Of a stretch of DNA of 64,000 nt, positions 1-7,115 are shown piece after piece; position 1 is the stretch's first letter; the number at the start of each line of letters is the position of its first letter. The position numbers and the translations under genes were made by a program. Where the stretch lies: assembly GCF_001699815.1 (NCBI RefSeq), contig NZ_MCGB01000016.1, positions 1 to 64,000 on the forward strand. The letters run 5' to 3'. The notes under the pieces were generated by a model that saw only the letters and a list, made by a program, of their open reading frames with translations, was not told the DNA's origin and ran no database searches. This stretch comes from Ralstonia pickettii (GTDB lineage Bacteria; Pseudomonadota; Gammaproteobacteria; Burkholderiales; Burkholderiaceae).

Positions 1-640
1 GGGCGTACCCGATTCTGCGAGCCACTGAAAAACGAAACCGTACCCGTTTCTGCGCACGATCGCGCCCAAGGCTCAGCTCAAAGTGAACCTGTTTCTGCGG
101 GCAGGGCCTCGAATCGGGCGAACCTGTTTCTGCGGGACTTCTCGCAGAAACAGGTTCGCCGTATCTGCAAGCCTTCACGCCAAGCCTTTGGCCAATAAGG
201 CTTTTTACCCGCAGAAACAGGTACGCGGTGTAGAACGCCCAAGCCTTGAGATATCGGCAAGCAGCCTTCCCTCAACCAGGTTTCAGCGATGAAAGTTCAG
301 AATGCACAGGTCAGGCGGAAGGCTCGATGACGTGCAGCCACATCCAGCTTACCCGCCGCCACGCAGAAACAGGTACGCACGGTGTGCAACCAAGCAATTC
401 GAAGCGTGTGCTCGCTTTCTTATAGATGGCGCAAGAATAAGAGCCAGGAAGTCACGTGGATCGGCACGCACGCAGATTTGGGTACGGGTAGTCCGTGCGA
501 AAACGCCCTTACTCACGCAGAAACAGGTACGCTTCGTCAGTTATCAGGCTGAGGGAGCCCAAAAAATCGACGAATCCCTCGCAGAAACGGGTACGCACTC
601 GCAAAAGCGGACCGAATCGTGCGGCTCTCCCCCTTTTTTC

Positions 641-662
641 TGTGGATAACACTGTGGACAAC
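641..662 (+). promoter_or_regulatory. DnaA boxes in the origin
   Basis: A perfect DnaA box, TGTGGATAA, sits at 641-649. A near-perfect second, TGTGGACAA, sits at 654-662, 13 bp further on in the same orientation. They are embedded in the iteron cluster, as expected for an origin that recruits DnaA together with RepA. Confidence 0.75.
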
Positions 663-831
663 ATGATGTTGTCCCCGCAGATTCCGGTACGCCCAACGCG
701 CAGAAGCGGGTACGGTTTCGCGCAGAAGCGGGTACGCCATCGCGCAGAATCTGGTTCGGCCGTTCGCAGAATCTGGTTCGGTTTACCCCTCTGAACCAAG
801 CGCTGACAAGGCTTTGCGGGCCGCGTATACG

Positions 832-875
832 GTTTACCTGTAGTAAACGTAGAAGGTATATATAGCTTGTAGTAA
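832..875 (+). promoter_or_regulatory. Putative repA promoter and operator
   Basis: GTTTAC (832-837) and GTAAAC (843-848) form an inverted repeat with a 5-bp centre. A TATATA -10-like box lies at 857-862, with TTTACC at 833-838 as a possible -35 at 18-bp spacing. TGTAGTAA is repeated directly at 839-846 and 868-875, bracketing the -10. The dyad overlapping a promoter just upstream of repA suggests autoregulation. The promoter assignment is inferred from sequence alone. Confidence 0.45.
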
Positions 876-1019
876 GGAAAGGTCTTCCGTGGACAACCTT
901 AACGGTTGCCCACCGATGCCCTTCCCGCGACAACGAGCAAAATTCAGAAAACGTACCCAATTCTGCGTGACAAGGCGAAGGCGTTTTAGTACAAAGGGTC
1001 TGAACAATTCTTGCCCACC

Positions 1020-2096
1020 ATGGTCACCAAGCGCCTCACACCCAATGGGAAACCGGACGACAATTCGCCCGGCCGCATCATCGTCCCCTCGGGAGGGCAA
1101 GTCATTGCCGCGCCGGAGAAGTTTCAGCGCCTGTTCGACGAAGCACAGGCAATGGAACGAGAAGACGCCTGGCAAAGCGGCGAGGTCGGCTTCCTCAGTC
1201 GCGCCAGCGTGCAGGTCACCCTTCCCTATCGCGCTCCCAAAGGTGCACCGCCGGTCTGGACGCGTTCCAGCGGCAACATCTCGCTGATGATCCAGCCGGG
1301 CTACTTCACGCAGCAGCGCTCCGAGCGGGCCAGCAATGGGCGGCAGCGCATCGTCTCCGAGACCGTCTCTTTCGGCTATCCATATGGCTCGTATCCTCGC
1401 CTGATGCTGGCCTGGATCGGCAAGGAGATCATGGCCAAAAAGAAGCGCGGCGAATTCCAGGGCACGGTGGAAGACCGGCGCATTTCGCTGGGCAACTCGT
1501 TGTCCGAGTTCATGTACAACCTGGGCATCCCGATGGCCACGGGCGGCAAGCGGGGCACCATGACGCTGGTGCGCCAGCAGATGATTCGCCTCTTCTCTGC
1601 CACGATTGCCATCGTGCAGAACAAGTCGGCGCCCAGCAGCCAGAATCAGAACCAGGAACCGCTCTCGATCGATCGCATCGGTTATCTGTTGGCCGATCAG
1701 CTGTCCACCTGGTGGGATCCGATGCAGCCGGGCCAGGGCTCAATGTTCGAGAGCTTCGTGGTGCTGTCTGAACCGTTCTTCAACGAGCTCGTGAATCGGC
1801 CGGTGCCGGTGGATATGCGTGCGTTGAAGGCGCTCAAGCAATCGCCGTTTGCGCTGGATGTGTATTCCTGGCTCACATACCGCTTCTTTACGATCCAGAA
1901 GCGTACCGAGATCCCCTGGGAAGCGCTGCAGATGCAATTCGGTACCGAAACGGAAAGCGAGCGGAAATTCCGTGCGTTGTTCCGCAAGGCGCTGAAGGAC
2001 GTGCTGGTTGTCTATCCGGACGCCAAGGTGGATGCAGACTCTTCCAAGGCGCTGATTCTGCAGCCTTCGCGTACGAGCGTACGGAAGTTGGCCTGA
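1020..2096 (+). CDS. repA: Replication initiator protein RepA
   Basis: Plasmid-type replication initiator of the RepA family found on Burkholderiales second chromosomes and megaplasmids. About 358 residues, starting MVTKRLTPNG. Family-typical features include the YRAP region, a VSFGYPYGSYPRLML segment and a C-terminal winged-helix-like part (IPWEALQMQFG followed by a charged RKFRALFRKAL helix). It should bind the iterons upstream and open the origin. I chose ATG 1020; an in-frame TTG at 1011 is possible, and neither has a convincing ribosome-binding site. The last iteron (953-967) ends 52 bp upstream of the start, so RepA binding there could also repress its own gene. It is followed by a terminator. 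Family assignment is from recognition, not a search. Confidence 0.88.
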   Translation: MVTKRLTPNGKPDDNSPGRIIVPSGGQVIAAPEKFQRLFDEAQAMEREDAWQSGEVGFLSRASVQVTLPYRAPKGAPPVWTRSSGNISLMIQPGYFTQQRSERASNGRQRIVSETVSFGYPYGSYPRLMLAWIGKEIMAKKKRGEFQGTVEDRRISLGNSLSEFMYNLGIPMATGGKRGTMTLVRQQMIRLFSATIAIVQNKSAPSSQNQNQEPLSIDRIGYLLADQLSTWWDPMQPGQGSMFESFVVLSEPFFNELVNRPVPVDMRALKALKQSPFALDVYSWLTYRFFTIQKRTEIPWEALQMQFGTETESERKFRALFRKALKDVLVVYPDAKVDADSSKALILQPSRTSVRKLA

Positions 2097-2123
2097 AGTC
2101 AGCAAGAAGCGCCAGGCAAAAAG

Positions 2124-2149
2124 AAAGGGGAGCAGAAGCTCCCCTTTTT
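2124..2149. terminator. Rho-independent terminator between repA and the cold-shock gene
   Basis: A 10-bp stem (AAAGGGGAGC at 2124-2133, GCTCCCCTTT at 2138-2147) with an AGAA loop is followed by T residues on the + strand and preceded by A residues, so it can work in both directions. It separates the convergent repA and cold-shock genes. Confidence 0.88.
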
Positions 2150-2173
2150 CATCTCAGGCGATCAGCCCGAAAC

Positions 2174-2377
2174 TTATTCCGGCTTGATCGCCGAGGCTTG
2201 CAGACCCTTCGGGCCTTGCTTCACCTCGAAAGTGACCTTCTGGCCGTCCTTCAGGGTCTTGAAGCCCGAACCCTGAATTTCGGAGAAGTGCGCGAACAGA
2301 TCCGCGCCGCCGCCGTCCGGAGTGATGAAGCCGAAGCCTTTGGTTTCGTTAAACCATTTGACAGTACCCGTGGCCAT
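2174..2377 (-). CDS. CspA-family cold-shock protein
   Basis: A 67-residue single cold-shock domain starting [18 protein letters not shown]. The RNP1 motif KGFGFI and the RNP2-like DLFAHFS are both intact, and the length is standard for the family. Such proteins bind single-stranded nucleic acid and melt mRNA structure, especially after temperature downshift. A good ribosome-binding site (AAAGGAA) precedes the ATG. The gene points toward repA and lies between repA and the divergent parAB operon, an unusual place for a housekeeping RNA chaperone. A promoter about 115 bp upstream implies a roughly 110-nt leader, as seen for other csp mRNAs. Confidence 0.95.
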   Translation of the reverse strand: MATGTVKWFNETKGFGFITPDGGGADLFAHFSEIQGSGFKTLKDGQKVTFEVKQGPKGLQASAIKPE

Positions 2378-2492
2378 GCAAAAATTCCTTTAAATAACAA
2401 AAAACACGTCGTCCAGCCGATCCGGACATCGCACGAAGAACCGGCTGATTCCGAATCTTGCGTAGACAAAGTCTTCAGACGACTGTCTGAGC

Positions 2493-2521
2493 ATCATAAC
2501 CAGTTTGGAGCGGAGTGTCGA
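2493..2521 (-). promoter_or_regulatory. Promoter of the cold-shock gene
   Basis: Read on the minus strand, TCGACA (2516-2521) and TATGAT (2493-2498) are separated by exactly 17 bp, a good sigma70 promoter. It would place the transcription start near 2486 and leave a leader of about 110 nt before the ATG at 2377. The rest of the 2378-2792 gap holds this leader and the parAB promoter region. No further gene is seen. Confidence 0.55.
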
Positions 2522-2725
2522 TGGGCGGCATTTTTCCGAAATGTCGCTTTTATGCATCTCACTGGTAAACACCTAGGAAGCCCGTAAATGCCGGGTTGAA
2601 CGCATAAAGTTATGCGCCAAAGACCGCATTTACATCTCAATTTAGGTGAATTGAAAACCGCCTTTCCGTCACGTCTGCGGTCTCTCTATTTCGGTGAAAT
2701 TTGTATGAATTGAATTTTATCGAAC

Positions 2726-2754
2726 TTGTGTTTTCATGTCGCCTTCCCTAAGAT
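2726..2754 (+). promoter_or_regulatory. Promoter of parAB
   Basis: TTGTGT (2726-2731) and TAAGAT (2749-2754) are separated by 17 bp. The parS palindrome begins 11 bp after the -10 box, so bound ParB, or ParA through ParB, would sit near the transcription start and could autoregulate the operon. Confidence 0.45.
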
Positions 2755-2765
2755 GAGCGCTGCTG

Positions 2766-2783
2766 ACTTTCAGCGCTGAAAGT
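2766..2783. other. parS site 1 (centromere)
   Basis: ACTTTCAGCGCTGAAAGT is a perfect 18-bp palindrome directly before the parA ribosome-binding site. The same 16-bp core recurs inside parB and, with one change, upstream of galU. Burkholderiales secondary replicons use replicon-specific palindromic parS sites of this form, so this is the likely ParB-binding centromere. Confidence 0.8.
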
Positions 2784-2792
2784 GGAGGAGCA

Positions 2793-3461
2793 GTGAGCGC
2801 CAAGATCGTAACGGTATTCAATCAGAAAGGTGGCTGTGGCAAGACCACGGTCAGCATGCACATCGCCGGAACCCTTGGTTTGCGGGGGAGTAAGACGCTG
2901 CTGGTCGATATGGACGAGCAAGGAACGGCCACGCGGTGGGCCGCTCAAGCGCCCGAAGACAAGCCCTTCCCGGCTTCGGTGATTGGTTTGGCGCCTTCCG
3001 GTGGCGCCATGCACCGGGAGGTCCGCAAGTTTGTCGCGGACTACGACTACATCGTGGTCGATTGCCCTCCGGCGGTCCACTCACCGTCGTCGTCAAGCGC
3101 GCTGCTGATTTCCGACATTGCGCTGATCCCCGTGGTGCCGTCACCGCCTGATCTGTGGGCTGCAGTGGCTGCCAAAGCCCTGGCTCAGCAGGCCCAAGTC
3201 ACCAACGAGACGCTGCGTATTCGCGTGCTGGCGAACATGGTGCAGCGGCGTGTCTCGCTAGCCAAGCAAGCAATTGAAATTCTTGGTGATGATGGAGATA
3301 TTCCTTTGATGGATTCCATGATCGGATCGCGGTCTGCATTTCGTGAGTGCCAGGCCATCGGCGCGACGGTACACGGTGTGTCGGGCGCCCGGGAAGCCGT
3401 GAGTGAAGTCGACATCTTGATCGACGAGGTGTTGCAGTTGTTGCAGGAGGAACGTGTATGA
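2793..3461 (+). CDS. parA: Chromosome-partitioning ATPase ParA
   Basis: A 222-residue Walker-type ParA/MinD-family ATPase. The deviant Walker A motif KGGCGKTT is at residues 12-19, the Walker A-prime region LLVDMDEQG at about 35-43 and VDCPP (Walker B) near residue 90. There is no N-terminal helix-turn-helix, so this is the short (type Ib-like) form. It should use ATP-dependent non-specific DNA binding to move ParB-parS complexes during segregation of this replicon. The start is GTG at 2793, preceded by a strong GGAGGAG. It overlaps parB by 4 bp (ATGA), indicating translational coupling. Confidence 0.93.
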   Translation: MSAKIVTVFNQKGGCGKTTVSMHIAGTLGLRGSKTLLVDMDEQGTATRWAAQAPEDKPFPASVIGLAPSGGAMHREVRKFVADYDYIVVDCPPAVHSPSSSSALLISDIALIPVVPSPPDLWAAVAAKALAQQAQVTNETLRIRVLANMVQRRVSLAKQAIEILGDDGDIPLMDSMIGSRSAFRECQAIGATVHGVSGAREAVSEVDILIDEVLQLLQEERV

Positions 3462-4468
3462 GCGCGAAGTTGAAATCGCTCAAAGATGGCATGCTGGCCG
3501 GTATAGCCGCGGAGAAAACCAAGGCGACACCGGTCGATCGCTTTGCTTTGGCAGAAAAAGCGATTACATCGCATCCCCGCGGCCTGCTTGGCCAAGCGGC
3601 TCCCGTCTCCGCTTTCAGCGCTGAAAGTCCCGCACCTGCGAATACCTCCGAACGCCGGGTCATCAAGGTTCCGCTTGAACGGTTGCAGGAAAATCCGCTC
3701 AACGCCCGCCGCATCTACGATCCGCAGATCGTTCAGGAGCGGGCGGCATCCATCGCCACACACGGCCAGCAGACACCAGGGTTGGCAGCACCAGACCCCG
3801 CGCGGCCGGGCTGGTTTGTCCTGATCGACGGCCACTACCGTAAGCGGGCCTTGGCGGCTGCGGGGAAGGCCGAGATGGACTGCTTCGTCGAGGACGGCCT
3901 GTCGGACATTGATTTTTACCGTCTGTCGTTCGTCTTGAACGAGCAGCGGTCCGGCCAGTCCGTGCTGGACAACGCAATCGCTTGGCGACAGCTGCTGGAC
4001 GAAGGAAAAGTTAAAAAAGAAGAAGATATTTGCGAGATTACCGGCGTATCCGCAGGAACAGTCAACAAGACACTGGCGCTGTTGAAGCTGCCCGAGTCAG
4101 TGCTCGAAGTGATGAAGGAGCGGCCGGCCGGAATTGGTATCGCAACAGGATATGAGCTGACACTGTACTTTAAGAGCGCTGGCGAAGACCGCACGCGCGA
4201 GCTGGTGCATCGCGTACTGGAAGAGGGCCTCTCCAGTCGCGACGTGGAGCAGATCCGCAAGGTGGCCCAGGAGGGGCGTACCCGCAAGGTCAAGGAAGTC
4301 AGCCGCCAGTATAAGATCCGAAGCGCTGAAGGTGATCTTCTAGGCACAATTAAGGAATGGGATTCCGGACGCGTCATGCTTGATGTGAAGCTGGGAGACC
4401 GTGGTGCGCGGGAATCGCTCGTCGAGGCGCTAAAAAGCCGGTTTGGCCTGGACGTCGCCCTACTGTAA
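3458..4468 (+). CDS. parB: ParB/RepB-family partition protein
   Basis: A 336-residue centromere-binding protein. The ParB N-terminal nuclease-like domain includes LERLQENPLNARRIY (about residues 72-86) and the HYRKRALA motif typical of the CTP-binding patch. A central helix-turn-helix follows (CEITGVSAGTVNKTLALLKL), then a C-terminal dimerization part. It should load on the parS palindromes and act with ParA in segregation. The gene itself contains a parS copy (3612-3627), translated as the FSAES segment. A strong terminator follows within 25 bp of the stop. Confidence 0.92.
   Translation: MSAKLKSLKDGMLAGIAAEKTKATPVDRFALAEKAITSHPRGLLGQAAPVSAFSAESPAPANTSERRVIKVPLERLQENPLNARRIYDPQIVQERAASIATHGQQTPGLAAPDPARPGWFVLIDGHYRKRALAAAGKAEMDCFVEDGLSDIDFYRLSFVLNEQRSGQSVLDNAIAWRQLLDEGKVKKEEDICEITGVSAGTVNKTLALLKLPESVLEVMKERPAGIGIATGYELTLYFKSAGEDRTRELVHRVLEEGLSSRDVEQIRKVAQEGRTRKVKEVSRQYKIRSAEGDLLGTIKEWDSGRVMLDVKLGDRGARESLVEALKSRFGLDVALL
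3612..3627. other. parS site 2, inside parB
   Basis: CTTTCAGCGCTGAAAG is a perfect 16-bp palindrome identical to the core of parS site 1. It lies in the coding region for the variable linker near residue 55 of ParB, where extra sequence is likely to be tolerated. Confidence 0.75.
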
Positions 4469-4492
4469 TTTCGCCGCAGCTCTCTTCACCAT

Positions 4493-4519
4493 AAGCGCCC
4501 ATAGGGCGCTTTTTTTTTT
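4493..4519 (+). terminator. Terminator of parAB
   Basis: AAGCGCCC (4493-4500) pairs with GGGCGCTT (4504-4511) across an ATA loop and is followed by an uninterrupted T run to 4519. It lies 25 bp after the parB stop. Confidence 0.9.
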
Positions 4520-4561
4520 GCCTCAATTTCGCGCGCCAGAAGCCTGTCAGCGTGCTGAAGC

Positions 4562-4576
4562 GTACCCGTTTCTGCG
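4562..4576 (+). repeat. Dispersed RepA iteron
   Basis: An exact GTACCCGTTTCTGCG copy in the gap after the parAB terminator, preceded by AAGC as in most of the dispersed copies. The rest of the gap (4520-4788) holds the promoter of the next gene. Confidence 0.8.
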
Positions 4577-4692
4577 CGCGCCCACTTACGTCGGGTGCGT
4601 CTACAGAACGGCTCAACTCACTGCTAAAGATGCCTCGAAACGGGCAGGCTCGGCACCCGGGGGGTACCTCGGCCCTTGTGAATTCGACTGCA

Positions 4693-4766
4693 AATAGATT
4701 ATGCCGATATTAAAATAATGAAGTCTATTAAGACAACATTGAGGTTTTTAACCCTTCGTGTACACT
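4693..4766 (+). promoter_or_regulatory. Promoter and possible operator of the KfrA-like gene
   Basis: TTGAGG (4739-4744) and TACACT (4761-4766) are 16 bp apart. The -10 lies within the palindrome GTGTACAC (4759-4766). Upstream, AATAGA (4693-4698) and TCTATT (4724-4729) form an inverted repeat in an AT-rich stretch. KfrA proteins repress their own promoters, so these dyads are candidate operators. Confidence 0.4.
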
Positions 4767-4788
4767 AGATGGGCACTTGTTAGCCCTT

Positions 4789-5607
4789 ATGGCACGTCCC
4801 GGTCTCTATTTCTCGGCAGAGCAGCAGCAGCGGATCGTTGAAGCGATCCGGCGGCTGGATATCGCCTTCCCTCACGACAACGCCGTGTTCCTGGATGAAG
4901 TGATCGAAGCTGTCCAGGCTGTGACGCGTCGTGTTTATGGCGTTCGACGCTACGTGCAGTGGTTGGCGGAGGCGGGAGTACACCGACGTCCGAGCAATAC
5001 GACGCTACAGAAAGCGGTCGATCGAGCGCAGGGGCGCGGGCCGGCTGCAGCCGGTGCCGCAGCGGACGCGGTAGAGCCGTGGCCGATCCCATTGGCGCAC
5101 GCAGAAACGGGTACGCTTCCGGCGCGTGACGAGCGCAACCGGATCGCCTCGCGCGCCATTGGCGCGCCGGGTGCGGGCGCCGAATGGATGGAAGCGCGCA
5201 TTCGTGCAGAGGTGGCGGAGCGCGCGCTGGAACACGAAGCCGCGCGTAACCGGCAATTGCAGGCCGCCATGGCCGACTTGGAGCGTCGTCTCGGCGAGGC
5301 GCTTGCCACGGCGCCTGCCGTGCCCCCCAAATTGACCGATGCAACGCTAGAGCGCCTAGAGCAGACCATGGAAACCGTGACCCGCCTGGAGGGGGCGGCC
5401 AGCGCGCTGGCGGGGACGGAGCGCTTTCTGCGCTTGCAGAACGACGCGGTACGCCAGCAAACGCAAAGTGAAGCCGATCAACTGCGCCAGCGCATCCGCA
5501 CCCTCGAAGCCGAGGTCGCGCATTTGAACGCCCAGATCGACGCCTATCGGCGCACGCCCGAGCGCACCGCACCGGTCTCGCGCGGCTGGGTCAAGCCATC
5601 TTCCTGA
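4789..5607 (+). CDS. KfrA-like DNA-binding coiled-coil protein
   Basis: About 272 residues from ATG 4789; an in-frame TTG at 4777 is an alternative. The N-terminal 85 residues look like a helical DNA-binding domain (EAIRRLD, VQWLAEAGVHRRPSNTTLQKAV). The C-terminal half is rich in heptads (ARNRQLQAAMADLERRL, then LRQRIRTLEAEVAHLNAQI), indicating a long coiled coil. That arrangement matches KfrA-type plasmid proteins, which bind their own promoter and support partition by forming multimeric scaffolds. Its place directly after parAB fits. An exact iteron copy (5100-5114) lies in frame in the linker and is read as AETGTL. The function is inferred from architecture and context, since the sequence match is loose. 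Confidence 0.65.
   Translation: MARPGLYFSAEQQQRIVEAIRRLDIAFPHDNAVFLDEVIEAVQAVTRRVYGVRRYVQWLAEAGVHRRPSNTTLQKAVDRAQGRGPAAAGAAADAVEPWPIPLAHAETGTLPARDERNRIASRAIGAPGAGAEWMEARIRAEVAERALEHEAARNRQLQAAMADLERRLGEALATAPAVPPKLTDATLERLEQTMETVTRLEGAASALAGTERFLRLQNDAVRQQTQSEADQLRQRIRTLEAEVAHLNAQIDAYRRTPERTAPVSRGWVKPSS
5100..5114 (-). repeat. Dispersed RepA iteron inside the KfrA-like gene
   Basis: CGCAGAAACGGGTAC, the reverse complement of the consensus iteron, lies in frame in the interdomain linker of the KfrA-like gene. Confidence 0.78.
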
Positions 5608-5672
5608 TTTCTTGGCGCACTGTTAGCGGGCGCTTACTGGTCTGGCCAGCCGCAAGTTGGCGTAAAGCGGTA

Positions 5673-5687
5673 CGCAGAATTGGGTAC
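5673..5687 (-). repeat. Dispersed RepA iteron upstream of galU
   Basis: CGCAGAATTGGGTAC matches the iteron variant seen at 953-967. It lies 9 bp from a parS-like palindrome. Confidence 0.7.
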
Positions 5688-5695
5688 GCTTTTTC

Positions 5696-5715
5696 AACTT
5701 TCGGCGCTGAAAGTT
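5696..5715. other. parS site 3 (one mismatch)
   Basis: AACTTTCGGCGCTGAAAGTT is a 20-bp palindrome broken only by G in place of A in the left arm. It shares the parS core of the two perfect sites and lies about 3 kb from site 1, giving a clustered centromere around parAB. Confidence 0.65.
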
Positions 5716-5874
5716 GATGCGACGGCGTTGCAACCGGTTGTAGGAAAGGCGGCAACGCAGTGCCCGCCACGTTGCGCGGGGCACGCCAGATCGTGCGCCA
5801 CCAAAGGTTGGACCCGGGGGCTTACGCTGGCATATGACTTGCTCATGACGCTACGTCTCACCAATGGAGTTGTC

Positions 5875-6825
5875 ATGAACGAGAAGATCACCAAGGCCGT
5901 GTTTCCCGTGGCGGGGCTCGGTACACGTTTTCTACCCGCCACCAAGGCCAGCCCGAAAGAGATGCTGCCGATCGTCGATAAGCCGCTGATCCAATATGCG
6001 GTGGAAGAGGCTGCCGCTGCGGGTATCACGGAGATGATCTTCATCACGGGCCGCGCCAAGCGCGCTATCGAAGACCATTTCGACAAGGCGTACGAGCTTG
6101 AAACTGAACTGGCTGCCAAGAACAAGCAGGCGTTGCTGGAGATGGTGCAGTCGATCAAGCCGGCGGGCGTCGAGTGCTTCTATGTGCGCCAGCCCGAGAC
6201 TCTGGGGCTGGGGCACGCCGTGCTCTGTGCGCAGAAACTGGTACGCGACGAACCCTTCGCCGTGATCCTGGCCGATGACTTGCTGGACAACCAGCCGCCA
6301 GTCATGCAGCAGATGACGGAACTTTACGATCACTACCGCTGCTCCATCGTCGGCGTCGAAACGATTGCGCCGGAAGCCTCGCGCTCGTACGGCGTGGTGG
6401 CTGGCCGTGAATGGGATGACCGCCTGGTCAAGCTCGATGGCATCGTCGAAAAGCCCGCGCCGAAGGATGCGCCGTCCAACCTGGGCGTGGTCGGGCGCTA
6501 CATCCTGACGCCGCGCATCTTTGATCATCTGCGCAATCTGAAGCCGGGCGCCGGCGGCGAGCTGCAGTTGACGGACGCCATCCAGAGCCTGCTGGCTGAA
6601 GAGCAGATCCTGGCTTATCGCTACCGTGGTCAGCGCTTCGATTGCGGCAGCAAGTTCGGTTACCTGCAGGCGACCGTCGAGTTCGCGCTGCGCCATCCGG
6701 AAGTGCGTGCTGACTTCGAGGCGTATCTGCATGACCGCCTTGGCCTGTCGCACACGCGGGAAGATTTGTCTGCCGAGGTGGAATCGTTGGTCCGCGACGC
6801 CATTCCGTTGAGCGTGGCCGCCTGA
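5875..6825 (+). CDS. galU: UTP-glucose-1-phosphate uridylyltransferase
   Basis: Makes UDP-glucose from UTP and glucose-1-phosphate for cell-envelope sugars. About 316 residues, the usual GalU length. The nucleotidyltransferase signature GLGTRFLPATKASPKEM is at about residues 14-30. Further motifs are EEAAAAGI, the catalytic ADD region (ILADDLLDN) and FDCGSKFGYL near the C-terminus. I chose ATG 5875 because GGAG lies 6 bp upstream; the reading frame stays open upstream but has no GalU-like residues. A degenerate iteron-like sequence (6230-6244) falls in the gene and may be chance. It is a chromosomal-type housekeeping gene next to a plasmid-type origin, which supports a second chromosome. Confidence 0.95.
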   Translation: MNEKITKAVFPVAGLGTRFLPATKASPKEMLPIVDKPLIQYAVEEAAAAGITEMIFITGRAKRAIEDHFDKAYELETELAAKNKQALLEMVQSIKPAGVECFYVRQPETLGLGHAVLCAQKLVRDEPFAVILADDLLDNQPPVMQQMTELYDHYRCSIVGVETIAPEASRSYGVVAGREWDDRLVKLDGIVEKPAPKDAPSNLGVVGRYILTPRIFDHLRNLKPGAGGELQLTDAIQSLLAEEQILAYRYRGQRFDCGSKFGYLQATVEFALRHPEVRADFEAYLHDRLGLSHTREDLSAEVESLVRDAIPLSVAA

Positions 6826-6837
6826 GCATCGCCGCCT

Positions 6838-6892
6838 TCAGAATCGAATCGGCCGTGCGGGTTTCCGCACAGGTTGCCTCGGCTGATTCTGA
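6838..6892 (+). terminator. Compound hairpin after galU, likely terminator
   Basis: An outer inverted repeat, TCAGAATC (6838-6845) and GATTCTGA (6885-6892), encloses an inner stem GTGCGG (6855-6860) and CCGCAC (6865-6870). There is no T run, so termination is less certain. It could instead be a regulatory dyad for the downstream permease operon. Confidence 0.4.
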
Positions 6893-7115
6893 GAAACCGC
6901 ACACTTCTCCTGTCGTCCACCGTTCCGTCGATTTCCCGCAAAGCCTCGCGCCACGGGCTTTTGCGGCGGATCGGCGAGTCTGCTTTTCGCATGGAATGCT
7001 TCTTGAGTAAGAGCGACCACCCATAAACCGGCGGACCGCTCGGACGTCGCACACGCAGCTGGGTGTGCCGACATGTCACAAGCAAAGGCCGCCGCCAACG
7101 CTCCAAGGAGACACC

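Larger units (their letters stand above)
1..967. repeat. Iteron cluster, probable replication origin
   Basis: Fifteen copies of a 15-bp iteron (core GTACCCGTTTCTGCG with variants) lie upstream of repA. Forward copies start at 5, 40, 85, 120 and 953. Reverse copies start at 143, 210, 362, 516, 580, 676, 699, 721, 743 and 765. The variants form subclasses: GTACC(C/T)GTTTC, GTACCCGCTTC and GAACCAGATTC. Clustered iterons next to a RepA gene, with DnaA boxes between them, are the usual form of a RepA-controlled origin, so I infer this is the origin of the replicon. The left edge is cut by the window, so more copies may lie outside. No protein gene is supported in this kilobase. Confidence 0.85.

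Noticed and set aside
1-967. CRISPR-like array of short repeats
   Set aside because: The repeats are 15-17 bp, occur in both orientations with irregular spacing, vary in sequence and have no cas genes nearby. They lie beside repA and fit iterons.
6230-6244. Iteron inside galU
   Set aside because: CGCAGAAACTGGTAC matches well but falls on conserved coding residues (AQKLVR) of galU, so it may be chance. I left it out of the list of firm copies.
6826-7115. Sigma54 promoter before the dicarboxylate operon
   Set aside because: I looked for TGGCAC-N5-TTGC on both strands and found only partial matches with wrong GG-to-GC spacing.
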